Shown here: piece after piece, positions 52,565 through 60,947 of the stretch
How the letters are laid out: each line of letters begins with the position of its first letter
How positions within the stretch are numbered: the first letter of the stretch is position 1
Source: Streptomyces sp. PsTaAH-137
GTDB taxonomy: Bacteria; Actinomycetota; Actinomycetes; Streptomycetales; Streptomycetaceae
DNA length: 64,000 nt
Direction of reading: 5' to 3'
Assembly (NCBI RefSeq): GCF_003259365.1
Contig: NZ_QLLY01000024.1
Location: forward strand, 1-64,000
Program-made: the position numbers and the translations under genes
The notes under the pieces: generated by a model
Databases searched by the model: none
Seen by the model: only the letters and a program-made list of their open reading frames with translations
Told to the model about the DNA's origin: nothing

Positions 52565-53275
52565 GTGTCTGAATCTGAAGCCTCCGATACCTCCAGTACC
52601 GGCCGCCCGCCCGCCACCGACGCCATCACCCGCATCGTGCTGCGACCTGTCGCAAGCCCGTTGCCCTTGGGGTTCTTCGCTCTCGGTATGGGCAGCACCG
52701 TCTTGGCAACCCTCCAACTTGGCTGGGTGCCCGCCGAACAGAGCGAGGTACTGCTCCTCCTCATCCTGATCTTCGTGGTCCCCCTCCAACTGGTCGCCGG
52801 GGTCTTCGCGTTCCTCGCCCGGGACGCCGGGGCGGGAACGGCGCTGCTCCTGCTCGGCGCGTCCTGGGCGGGAACCAGCGTCACTTCGCTCGACTCCCCG
52901 GTCGGTGCACCGGTCGCCGCGCATGCGGTCTTCCTCCTCGCGCTGGTGCCCTTCGTGCTGGCGCTCGCGGGGGCCGCGCTCAAGTCGAAACCGCTCTTCG
53001 CCGTGCTGCTCACCCTCACCGCGGTGCGGTTCTGCATGACCGGCCTGTACGAAGCGGGCGCGGGTCAGGCGTGGCAGTCCACCGCGGGCTGGACGGGCCT
53101 GGTGATCGGGGCGTTCGCGCTCTACGGCGGGCTGGCTCTGCTGGTGGAGGACGGCGAGCAGCGCACCGTCCTGCCGCTCTTCCGCCGCGGCGCCGCCCGC
53201 AGGTCCATTGAGGGCGACCTTCGTGAGCAGTTGACCGCCGCCCAGCAGGAGGCAGGAGTGCGCCACCAGCTCTGA
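52565..53275 (+). CDS. GPR1/FUN34/YaaH (AceTr) acetate transporter-like protein
   Basis: A 236-residue membrane protein with six hydrophobic helices. The motif ASPLPLGFFALGMGSTVLAT is the family's NPAPLGL-type segment, and later helices are ILIFVVPLQLVAGVFAFLAR, AAHAVFLLALVPFVLALAGA and GLVIGAFALYGGLALLVEDG. Related proteins take up acetate or succinate with protons. The start is uncertain: GTG at 52565 gives the usual N-terminal length (DTSSTGRPPATDAITRIVLR), whereas the same frame is open to 52340 through a NIPSNAP-like remnant. No clear ribosome site before either. Confidence 0.8.
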   Translation: MSESEASDTSSTGRPPATDAITRIVLRPVASPLPLGFFALGMGSTVLATLQLGWVPAEQSEVLLLLILIFVVPLQLVAGVFAFLARDAGAGTALLLLGASWAGTSVTSLDSPVGAPVAAHAVFLLALVPFVLALAGAALKSKPLFAVLLTLTAVRFCMTGLYEAGAGQAWQSTAGWTGLVIGAFALYGGLALLVEDGEQRTVLPLFRRGAARRSIEGDLREQLTAAQQEAGVRHQL

Positions 53276-53384
53276 TGAACCGACTGCGACGCGCGGGGGA
53301 GGCCGGATCGGGGCCCGCGCGCGGCCAGTCAAGGTCTGGCACATCCTCAGGAAGTCAGCTGCCTTGATGTGATGGCGCTCCGCC

Positions 53385-53609
53385 TCATCGTGACTTTCTT
53401 CTGCGCAGGGCGCTCGGCTTGTGGACGGCCGTGTTGCCGGTCTCGTCGCTCTCGACCTCGTACTGCGGCTCGTCCTTGGACGCTTCGACCGTCCGTCCGG
53501 CCGCCTCGGTCCGCTCGGTGATCTTCCGTTTCACCTTGCCGGTCACGCTCTGCCCGTGACTGCGCCAGGTGACTTTGTCGCCCTGGGCGAGGTCTTTCTT
53601 CTTCGTCAC
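53385..53609 (-). CDS. DUF2945 (HVA1) small protein
   Basis: A 74-residue basic protein with the DUF2945/hypervirulence-associated TUDOR-like pattern: LAQGDKVTWRSHGQSVTGKV and KDEPQYEVESDETGNTAVHK, then PSALRRRKSR. Such small proteins bind DNA or ligands in fungi; bacterial roles are unknown. ATG at 53609 and only 41 bp downstream of the topoisomerase gene on the same strand, so cotranscription is likely. Confidence 0.85.
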   Translation of the reverse strand: MTKKKDLAQGDKVTWRSHGQSVTGKVKRKITERTEAAGRTVEASKDEPQYEVESDETGNTAVHKPSALRRRKSR

Positions 53610-53650
53610 TGTCTGCTCCTACGCTCGGTATGTGGTCGGGTCTGACGGCA

Positions 53651-54658
53651 TCACGCCAGGAACTCCCGTACGGCGTCCTCGATGGGGCCATGGGTCGCGG
53701 GCTGTCCGGGGTCGACCGCGCCCAGCTCGGAGAGTGCGGGCGCGATGGTGCGACCGTCCGCGAAAAGCTCGAACAGCCTCGGGTCGATGTAGGAGGCGCG
53801 GCACACGGCGGGGGTGTTGCCCAGGTAGCGGGCCACTTCCCTGACGACCTGGGACTCCGCGCGCCGCCGCGCCGTCTCGCTCTGCGCGGTGGCCCGCTCG
53901 GAAACGGCCAGTCCGACGGCGGCGAGCACGGTGGCGTGCCAGGTGCGGAAGTCCTTGGCCGTGAGTTCGGCTCCGGACAACTCCCGCAGGCGTTCGTTCA
54001 GCTCACCCGGCTGCACCGGCTGCCACAACCGGCTCTTGAAGTACGCGAAGAGCTGCGGGTCCTCGCCCGGTCTGCGCTGGAGGCGGCGCACCACCGGAAA
54101 CGCGGCGGCGTCGACCAGGTCCCACTCGCGGTCCACACCGCTCTTCGCCGGGTACGCGAAGTGCATCGCTCCCTTGCTCAGGTCCACGTGCGTACGCAGG
54201 AGCGTGGTCAGTCCGTATGCCTGGTGTTCGCGGGCGTAGGCGGCCGAGCCGATGCGGAAGTATCCGAGGTCGAGCAGTCTCACCAGGCAGGCGAGCACCC
54301 GGTCCCGGCTGAGACCACGACCGGCCAGATCCGCGCCGACCTGCTCCCGGAGCTCCTTCAGCGTCACCGACACCTGGCGGACGTGTGCGTGCTTCGCGAG
54401 ATCGCGCTGCGCGCGAAAATCCGGGTGGTAGAGGTACTGCCGACGGCCCGCCGCGTCCGTCCCCATCGCCTGGATGTGACCGTTGGCGTACGGACAGATC
54501 CAGACGTCCTCCCAGGCCGGCGGGATCACCAGTTCCTTGATCCTCGTCCGGTCGGCGGCCGGGAGGGTCTGCCCGCGTGCGTCGCGGTAACGGAACCGGT
54601 TCCCGGCCCCCTGTCGGACCCATCCGGCCCGGTCGGGACGACTGGTACGCAGCCTCAT
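53651..54658 (-). CDS. DNA topoisomerase IB (poxvirus-like type)
   Basis: A 335-residue type IB topoisomerase, which relaxes supercoils by a 3'-phosphotyrosine intermediate. Domain order: N-terminal DNA-binding part (RIKELVIPPAWEDVWICPYA, GRRQYLYHPDFRAQRDLAKH), then the catalytic domain with LSRDRVLACLVRLLDLGYFR, GLTTLLRTHV, KDFRTWHATV (containing the conserved Arg/His set) and the catalytic tyrosine Y290 in CRASYIDPRLF. ATG at 54658 follows GGAGGGG. The DUF2945 gene follows at 41 bp. Bacterial IB enzymes like this one occur widely in actinobacteria. Confidence 0.94.
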   Translation of the reverse strand: MRLRTSRPDRAGWVRQGAGNRFRYRDARGQTLPAADRTRIKELVIPPAWEDVWICPYANGHIQAMGTDAAGRRQYLYHPDFRAQRDLAKHAHVRQVSVTLKELREQVGADLAGRGLSRDRVLACLVRLLDLGYFRIGSAAYAREHQAYGLTTLLRTHVDLSKGAMHFAYPAKSGVDREWDLVDAAAFPVVRRLQRRPGEDPQLFAYFKSRLWQPVQPGELNERLRELSGAELTAKDFRTWHATVLAAVGLAVSERATAQSETARRRAESQVVREVARYLGNTPAVCRASYIDPRLFELFADGRTIAPALSELGAVDPGQPATHGPIEDAVREFLA

Positions 54659-54909
54659 GGTCGGCCCCTCCTTCACCAGCCCGTGCGTGGCCGGTCGGTG
54701 CTTCCCATGATCGAGCCAAAGCGGATCTTTCGCCCTTCGGTAACCATGTTTCGCCAGATGACACCACCCGCCCCGGTGATTCTCCGCGGTGAGCCACCCG
54801 GCCAGGACGTCCAGCGCCGCGAGGCGAGGCTGAAGTCCTGGTAGCGCCTGCTTCCTGGCCTGTGCCGTGCGGGCCGCGCCCGCCGCCTATGGGGATCGGG
54901 TCAGCCCGC

Positions 54910-55297
54910 CGCGCGAGCGAGCCCGGCGGCTACGCGGGCGGGGGCCGCAGCCGTACCTTCACCAACGGCACCGCCACGTTCGCCCTGGACGGCACCGTCG
55001 ACGGACGCATCGAGTTCGGCGCCTCCGGTCTGCGCGAGACCTGGAACGCGCTCGTCGTACCTCCCCGGCCAGTCCTGCCAGGTGGGCAGCACCTAGCAGG
55101 CGAGCGAGCTGGGTGACGACGAACACGGGATGCTCTGCGTCGGCGGCGGGGGATGCAACCACAGCAACGGCGAGTTCACGGTGAACAAGCTGACTGCTGA
55201 CGCCTCGGGACAGATCACCGCCCTCGCCCTCACCTTCGAACAGCACTGTGAGGGGGCGGACCCGGCCCTGCGCGGCACGATCCACTACTTCGCCTGA
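54910..55297 (+). pseudogene. Degenerate gene of a Streptomyces secreted-protein family
   Basis: One frame reads GGYAGGGRSRTFTNGTATFA and GRIEFGASGLRETWNALVV; it then shifts, meets a stop (TAG at about 55093), and continues in a frame reading SELGDDEHGMLCVGGGGCNH, SNGEFTVNKLTADASGQITA, LALTFEQHCEGADPALRGTI to a TGA at 55295-55297. The motifs (DYxGGGRSY, GCNxxxGxFTV, FEQHCEG) are those of a small secreted family. No signal peptide survives. At least one frameshift and one nonsense codon disable it. Confidence 0.75.
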
Positions 55298-55483
55298 CCG
55301 CGGGCCGAAATCCACGCGGTAGGTGGCGCGGGGCCCGCCCGGTGGGCGGGCCCTCAGCCGGCGAACGAGACATGGTGCCGGTGGCATCACGGCGACGGTG
55401 GCCCGGGCCGCAGGCCACGCGGGCCAGGGCACGGTGGTCGCTCCGGAATTGCCGCCACTCGACTCCGGAAGTACTGATGAGCC

Positions 55484-55777
55484 ATGACACAACTGATCGC
55501 CGTGCCGACGCGCATGCTCACTGAGGTACAGGACCTGCTGCAGTACGGCCTCACCAAGGACTGCAACGAGGCCGCTACCGCACTCGCCGACCTGCGTCGG
55601 CAGAGCGATGGCTTCCAGGGCTGCCCCGCGGTACCGCTGTCACCCGAACTGCTCACGCAGATGCACCGGACGCTGCTCCTGCTGTGCATCGCGGCCGGTT
55701 CCGACTTCCAGCCGGGCGAGAAGGTGGTCCGCTTCACCCGCAGCGCCGATCAGCTCATGGCCTTCGTCCGCGAGTGA
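55484..55777 (+). CDS. Conserved hypothetical protein
   Basis: A 97-residue helical protein. It reads TQLIAVPTRMLTEVQDLLQY, DCNEAATALADLRRQSDGFQ, SPELLTQMHRTLLLLCIAAG, KVVRFTRSADQLMAFVRE. No membrane or signal segment. Function unknown; codon bias supports it. ATG start; no strong ribosome site. It faces convergently the large GH71/99-like gene. Confidence 0.6.
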   Translation: MTQLIAVPTRMLTEVQDLLQYGLTKDCNEAATALADLRRQSDGFQGCPAVPLSPELLTQMHRTLLLLCIAAGSDFQPGEKVVRFTRSADQLMAFVRE

Positions 55778-55914
55778 ACCCCAGCAGCGCCGAGACAGTG
55801 TCTGGCACAGGATCAGTGGGGCGCCGGCTATAGGTCGCCTTTGGCGCGACGCGCGGCGGTCAGCGTGTTGGCTGGGATTCACCAGACTGTGTCGGCCGGC
55901 CGGCGAATGAGTCG

Positions 55915-57888
55915 TCAGGCGCCATAGACGCGCAGTTCGGAGAGCTGCGCGGCCGGCCAGCCGCTGTTGGCTGTGAAGACGAGCCGCAGATGACGGGCGG
56001 TCGTGGACGCGGGGATGGTCAGCGTGGCGGTGTTCCCACTGGACGGATCGAACGTGCATGCTGCCGCGGCGCGCACGGTGCTGAACGTGACGCCGTCGGC
56101 GCTGCCTTGCACAGCGATGGTCTGGCTCCGGGTGGCCCAGGCCGCGGCCGGCGGCAGTGTGCACACGATGCGGGCGATGCCGCGGGCAGCTCCCAGGTCA
56201 ACCTGAATCCACTGAGGGAACGCGTTGTTTGCGCTTTCCCAGTACGTGTTCACATTGCCGTCCACGGCATTGGCGCAGCCGTAGGTCTGGGTGTGAGTGC
56301 TTTCCGTGGTCGGCCGGTTCAGAGCCAGATTGTCGGTGGTCGAGGTTGATGTGGTGGCGTTGACCCGATTGGAGGGGGCGGAGACGTTGCCCGCGGCGTC
56401 GAGAGCTTGCACATCGAAGGTGTAGTCGGTCGAGGGAGTGAGGCCGTTGACGGTGAAGTTGGTCGCGTTGCCGCCGGCCGTGCCGACCGGGGTAGCCGAG
56501 TCCCCGATGACGCGGCGGATTCGGTAGCTGGTCACTCCGACGTTGTCGGTTGCCGGGGACCAGGCCAGATCGACAGTGGTCCCGGTGACGCCGACGCTCC
56601 TCATATTGGCTGGGGCGGAGGGAGCAGTTCTGTCCGCATGGTCAACTGTCGGAGGGGTGGGGCGGGTCGCGGTGAGGGCGATCTGGCCCTTGAGCATCCT
56701 GCCGCCGTCGCCGGTGAGGCGCATGTAGTAGTCAGAGGAGCAGGCGGTGCCGTCCTCGTCGAGGGCGAGGAAGCCCGATCCGGTCGGTACCCAGGCCTGA
56801 GATTCAGCGGTCTTGGCGATCTGGTTGCCCTCGTTGTATTCGTCGAACATCGAGATGTAGACGCTCGGCACACGGGCCCGGCCTATGTTGTAGAACTGCC
56901 GCCACATGAAATCGCCGTGGGCGCGCTGCCGGTCGCCCACGCTGCCGGGCAGGACGCACGGCTGGTAGTCGATGCCGGAAGCGGTGCACTCGGCGAGGTC
57001 GGGCACGGTGGCGACGTTGTAGAAGTTGTCGGCATCGCCGGCGTTACTGATCCGGCCGACCATCCAGGGCGAGAGCATGTCGAAGGCGTGGTAGACAGCG
57101 GAGAAACCAGGTCGGGAGTCCCGGTCGCCGGTCCGCCACCAGGTGGGCACCCCACCGATCACGTAGCAGCCCTGTGCCTTGAACCAGTTCACAACGTCGA
57201 GGCACGTGTCCGGGGTGAAGGGGCGTTGGGGGTCGTTGAATCCGAAGCCCCATATGCACACCACGGGCTTACCGTTCTGGCGTGCGTAGGCGGAGGAACC
57301 TGTGTGGGTGCGCATCTTGTTGGTCCAGTCGGACTTGATGTCCGCCTGCATCGTCGCCCAGTCGGAGACGTCGTACATGACGTAGAACTTGACGTTGCTG
57401 GACTCGGCCGCGCTACGGACCTTGAGCGCCATCGCATCTCGGGTCGGGCCTTCGCCGCCTGTGGGGTTGAAACGCTGGAGCGCGGCGGTGTCGATGCCGT
57501 ACTGCTTCATCCAGGCGAAGTGGACGTCGACGGTCGACTGGTCGTAGGAGGAGAACAGCGCGGCGGGCTGACCGTTTCCCAGGTTGGCGAACGCGGTGCG
57601 GTAGGAGGTCTGGTAGTCGCGGACGTCAGGCCAGGCAACGATGGCCTTGTTGGTAGAGGACGGCGTCTGGCCCCAGTTCTGAGCCCAGTGCCACCAACCG
57701 CCTATCGGGGCGCCGTCGCCGGCGCACGCGAACCAGCCCTGGTAGCCCACGGTGACCTTCCCGACCACATCACCGGGCGGGCTTGCCGCAGCGGCGGCGC
57801 TCGCGAGCGCGCCCGGACCGAGCCCCACGGCTCCAGCAACTCCTGCTGCTGAAGCGGCTTGCAGGACCGTACGACGCGAGATGGCCAT
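55915..57888 (-). CDS. Exported GH71/99-like glycosidase with FN3 and CBM32-type modules
   Basis: A 657-residue exported protein. The signal peptide is of the Tat kind (SRRTVLQAASAAG). The catalytic part (about 40-400) belongs to the GH71/GH99-like superfamily of TIM-barrel enzymes: VGYQGWFACAGDGAPIGGWW, VRDYQTSYRTAFANLGNGQP, VCIWGFGFNDPQRPF, and MFDEYNEGNQIAK with two glutamates three residues apart, as in GH99 endo-alpha-mannosidases. A FN3 domain (about 405-500) and a discoidin/CBM32-like module (about 505-657; RLVFTANSGWPAAQLSELRV) follow. Its substrate is probably a mannan or alpha-glucan. ATG at 57888 after GGGAG. Confidence 0.85.
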   Translation of the reverse strand: MAISRRTVLQAASAAGVAGAVGLGPGALASAAAAASPPGDVVGKVTVGYQGWFACAGDGAPIGGWWHWAQNWGQTPSSTNKAIVAWPDVRDYQTSYRTAFANLGNGQPAALFSSYDQSTVDVHFAWMKQYGIDTAALQRFNPTGGEGPTRDAMALKVRSAAESSNVKFYVMYDVSDWATMQADIKSDWTNKMRTHTGSSAYARQNGKPVVCIWGFGFNDPQRPFTPDTCLDVVNWFKAQGCYVIGGVPTWWRTGDRDSRPGFSAVYHAFDMLSPWMVGRISNAGDADNFYNVATVPDLAECTASGIDYQPCVLPGSVGDRQRAHGDFMWRQFYNIGRARVPSVYISMFDEYNEGNQIAKTAESQAWVPTGSGFLALDEDGTACSSDYYMRLTGDGGRMLKGQIALTATRPTPPTVDHADRTAPSAPANMRSVGVTGTTVDLAWSPATDNVGVTSYRIRRVIGDSATPVGTAGGNATNFTVNGLTPSTDYTFDVQALDAAGNVSAPSNRVNATTSTSTTDNLALNRPTTESTHTQTYGCANAVDGNVNTYWESANNAFPQWIQVDLGAARGIARIVCTLPPAAAWATRSQTIAVQGSADGVTFSTVRAAAACTFDPSSGNTATLTIPASTTARHLRLVFTANSGWPAAQLSELRVYGA

Positions 57889-58289
57889 CTGATTCTCCCT
57901 GTGTCTGAGGCGCCGATTCCACGGCCAGGACAGCTCGGGCAAAGGCATCGGTGAGGGGTGGCGTTTCGCACGGCAGAGTATTGATGCGTACACGACTACG
58001 CAAGATGAATGCAGGAAATAGCAAAAGAGCCTTCAGTAGGACGCAAGAAGTGTCCTGAATGCTCTCGGTGCAGCCGGAAGCGGCGACCCCGGTCACTGCC
58101 GCTACGGTGTTCGAACGTGGCAGGCGGACGACGCGCGTCGGCTCTGCTGGTGGTACCTGATCTGCCCTGCTCCCCGCCCAGAGCGAGGGTGCCGGCTCGG
58201 CGCGCACGCCACCCCAGCGGGACGAGAGGGGAGTGGCTCTCAGCGCCGAGGGCTGATGTCACGCTTTTCCCTGTGTTTCTTCGCCCAGG
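57889..58289. other. Intergenic region, 401 bp
   Basis: Upstream of the GH71/99-like gene (minus) and of the GAF remnant (plus). No gene or clear operator; open frames are arginine/cysteine-rich without codon bias. Confidence 0.35.
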
Positions 58290-58612
58290 GTGGCGCGGGT
58301 TTGGAGAGCGTTTCTGGATCTGGCCGACACTCTGCAGGAGGCCTTCTGTCTGGTGGGCTCTCTGCGTGTGCCGACTGATCGCATGCAGAAGTGCCTGGAG
58401 GTGACCGCGACCGGCGTCAGCATGGTCGACGGACCCGGACGGCCTCCGCTGCCTGCTGGCCATGCTTCACCAAAGCGGCCCGTGCGGCCGGGGGCGACGA
58501 CGCGACGCCCGTCGACGCCCCCCTCGGTGAGGTTCTGGTGATGCCGCTGCACTCGAGCGGCGCTCTGGTGGGTGCGGACCGAAGGAGGCCGTGTCCCCCG
58601 TTCCCCTACTGA
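58290..58612 (+). pseudogene. GAF-domain (ANTAR-type) sensor remnant
   Basis: The plus strand opens with GTG and reads FLDLADTLQEAFCLVGSLRV, LEVTATGVSMVDGPG-like residues typical of the start of GAF-ANTAR regulators, then shifts frame to FTKAARAAGGDDATPVDAPL and EVLVMPLHSSGALVGA. The DNA/RNA-binding ANTAR part is absent, and the gene ends inside the 3' end of the M28 aminopeptidase gene. At least one frameshift plus truncation. The original would have been a small cytoplasmic sensor. Confidence 0.55.
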
Positions 58613-59559
58613 GCTGCCAGCGCCCACACCGCGTAAGCGACTGCGTCTCCGCCCCTGTCCAGGGCCGTGTCGTTGATGTTCGTGGTGCGGTCGCACGACG
58701 AGTGATAGCAGGGGTCGAACGCCCGGCCTGCCGTGCCGCCCCATTTCTGGGCCTGTGCTGCGGTCTTGATGTAGTCGGCGCCGCTGAAGAGTCCGCCGAC
58801 CGGGATCCCCGCGCTCTTGAACGGAGCGTGGTCAGAGCGGCCGTCGCCTTCGGTCTCGATCTCCGTGGGGACGCCGATGCCGGCGTAGTAGGCCTTGAAG
58901 GTCTTTTCGATGACCGGGTCGTCGTCGTAGACGAAGTAGCCCGGGTTCGGTGAGCCGATCATGTCGAAGTTCAGATAGCCGGCTATGTGTGCACGGTCGC
59001 TGGTGGTCAGTGAGTTGACGTAGTTCCGGGAGCCGATCATTCCCAGCTCCTCGGCCCCCCACCATGCGAATCGGAGGTGCTTGACGGGCTTGAGCTGGGC
59101 GCGGGAGACGGCGAGCGCGGTCTCCAGGATCGCGGCCGAGCCCGACCCGTTGTCGTTGATACCCGGTCCGGCGGTGACGCTGTCGAGATGGGCCCCGGCC
59201 ATGACGGTCCGGTTGGTGTCTCCACCGGGCCAGTCGGCGACCAGGTTGTAGCCGGTGCGGCCTCCGGAGGTGAACTGGGCGACGGAGGTGGTGAATCCGG
59301 CCGCATCGAGCTTGGCCTTCACGTAGTCGAGGGATGCCTTGTAGCCGGGACGACCGTGCGCGCGGTTGCCTCCGTTGGCGGTGGCAATGGATTGGAGCTG
59401 GGTCAGGTGCGCTTTGACGTTCGCCACGGAGATGTCGGGAGCTGCGACGACGGCGGGCGCGGTCACGGTCGCGCTCGCTCCTGCGTCGGAGGCAGCTACG
59501 AGTCCGGCGGCGAGCAGCGTGGCGGCTGTTATTTGTGCGCGGGCAGAGAGAGAACGCAT
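58606..59559 (-). CDS. Secreted M28 aminopeptidase (Streptomyces griseus SGAP-like)
   Basis: A 317-residue exported zinc aminopeptidase that releases large hydrophobic N-terminal residues. The signal peptide ends near VVAAPDIS (mature start at about residue 40), and the mature sequence (VANVKAHLTQLQSIATANGG, NRAHGRPGYKASLDYVKAKL) follows SGAP almost residue for residue. Zinc ligands H124, D136, E171, D199 and H244, general base E170. The C-terminal disulphide CYHSSC is present. ATG at 59559; no strong ribosome site. Likely a leaderless or weakly initiated transcript. Works outside the cell on peptides. Confidence 0.97.
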   Translation of the reverse strand: MRSLSARAQITAATLLAAGLVAASDAGASATVTAPAVVAAPDISVANVKAHLTQLQSIATANGGNRAHGRPGYKASLDYVKAKLDAAGFTTSVAQFTSGGRTGYNLVADWPGGDTNRTVMAGAHLDSVTAGPGINDNGSGSAAILETALAVSRAQLKPVKHLRFAWWGAEELGMIGSRNYVNSLTTSDRAHIAGYLNFDMIGSPNPGYFVYDDDPVIEKTFKAYYAGIGVPTEIETEGDGRSDHAPFKSAGIPVGGLFSGADYIKTAAQAQKWGGTAGRAFDPCYHSSCDRTTNINDTALDRGGDAVAYAVWALAAQ

Positions 59560-60224
59560 GTGGGGGGCTCCTGGTTCCTCGGATGTGCCGCTGGAGGCAC
59601 GGGGAAGCGAGCGGCCCGATGGTCCCGGGGGATCAGTTGAATGGTCAAGAGCGCATTCCGGTCACACATGTTCGATGTTCGGAGAGACTGTGTCTGAGGT
59701 CGTACTACGTGAGGCGCACGCAACCCAGTTATGTCCTGAACCTGTCAGCTTGTAGTCCGAGTCTCCCGTTCGCCGACCTAATGGCTGAGGCCGCCTGAGT
59801 ACCCATCTGCGGGGAGAGACGGACCAGCCACGAAGGCAAAGCCTTTGGACTCGGAATCGCAGACCCTCACGCGAGGACCGGCACAAGGGTCTGCGGCTCT
59901 TCCCCTCAACCCGCCGGGCGGATACGCGCGGCCGCCCGTTCCAGAGCCGAACCGACCAAGGGAGATGTTGATCCATGAGCGGTCTCCCGCTGACGACGCT
60001 CATCGCCGTTAGGCCGCCGGATGCGGAAACAGCGGCTGCTTCAGGCGCTGCGCCTCTCCGCAGCGATCGCCGGCCCGCTGGTCCGGTGCTGTGTTGCTGC
60101 GGCTGTTCGGGGCATTCGGCGCTGGAGCGTCCGAGGCGCTGTCGGTGGTGGGTGACAGCATGGGCCGCTTGATCTGTACCCCGTCCCGTGTGATGGGGTT
60201 TTCGATGCTTCAAGGAGTTTGGGT
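59560..60224. other. Intergenic region, 665 bp
   Basis: Divergent spacer between the aminopeptidase and HU genes. No gene is convincingly supported; one short open frame at 59975-60172 has only moderate bias. The HU ribosome site AAGGAG is at 60212-60217. No operator recognised. Confidence 0.35.
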
Positions 60225-60506
60225 ATGAACCGTAGTGAGCTGGTGGCCGCGCTGGCCGAGCGTGCCGAGGTAACGCAGAAGGACGCCGATGCCGTGCTGA
60301 ACGCCTTCGCGGCCACGGTCGGCGACGTGGTGGCCAAGGGCGACGAGAAAGTCACTGTTCCAGGCTTCCTCACCTTCGAGCGGACCCACCGCGCCGCGCG
60401 CGAGGGGCGTAACCCTGCGACGGGCGAGGCGATGAAGATCCCTGCCGGTTACAGCGTCAAGGTGGCGGCGGGCTCCAAGCTGAAGGACGCCGCCAAGGGC
60501 AAGTAG
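60225..60506 (+). CDS. HU-family nucleoid DNA-binding protein
   Basis: A 93-residue HU/IHF-type protein: NRSELVAALAERAEVTQKDA, VLNAFAATVGDVVAKGDEKV, TVPGFLTFERTHRAAREGRN (the beta-arm region) and ATGEAMKIPAGYSVKVAAGS. It bends and compacts DNA as a dimer. It lacks the long lysine/alanine-rich tail of the sporulation-type HupS, so it is the HupA-like class. ATG at 60225 with AAGGAG seven bases upstream; an ATG six bases earlier has poorer spacing. A strong hairpin terminator follows at 60524-60561. Confidence 0.96.
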   Translation: MNRSELVAALAERAEVTQKDADAVLNAFAATVGDVVAKGDEKVTVPGFLTFERTHRAAREGRNPATGEAMKIPAGYSVKVAAGSKLKDAAKGK

Positions 60507-60523
60507 GCCTGCACGCAGCGTGT

Positions 60524-60561
60524 GCAGAGGGGACTGCCCGAGGCCGGGCAGTCCCCTCTGC
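60524..60561 (+). terminator. Perfect 17-bp hairpin after the HU gene
   Basis: GCAGAGGGGACTGCCCG at 60524-60540 is exactly complementary to 60545-60561, with a four-base loop AGGC. It begins 18 bp after the HU stop and is a typical GC-rich Streptomyces terminator. Confidence 0.92.
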
Positions 60562-60947
60562 GCGTCACAAGTCCAACCGTTGAGCCCGGCACCACACCGA
60601 CCAGCACCCCTCAAGCGGAGTGCACGCGGAGCGTGCGCTGGATGATGATGCGGCTTGGTTTCGGTGCTTGGGCCGTGTGCGTAAACCGTTCCTATCGGGC
60701 GTTCGGCGGGCGGTCGCGATGGAGATGCTGAACGCCGGTTGGGGTCCGCGCCGGCCATCGGCTGGCCATGCACTGCCCTGCTTTGGTGGTTGATCTCGTC
60801 ACTGAGGCCCGATGCGGGCAAGTCTGACTGGGCGAGCGGGCCAAATTCACGAGTAGCGCGGCCTGTGTGCGGACCGGCGTGCGTGGCTGCGTGCGGCTAG
60901 GGTAAAGGGAATGCAAAGACGTGGTGCTTCGGGTAGAGGAGTGTTCG
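60562..60947. other. Intergenic region, 386 bp
   Basis: Between the HU terminator and the PPK2 gene. No gene, operator or promoter sequence stands out. Confidence 0.35.

Noticed and set aside
59975..60172. Small ORF upstream of HU
   Set aside because: Cysteine/arginine-rich with only moderate codon bias and poorly spaced ribosome site.
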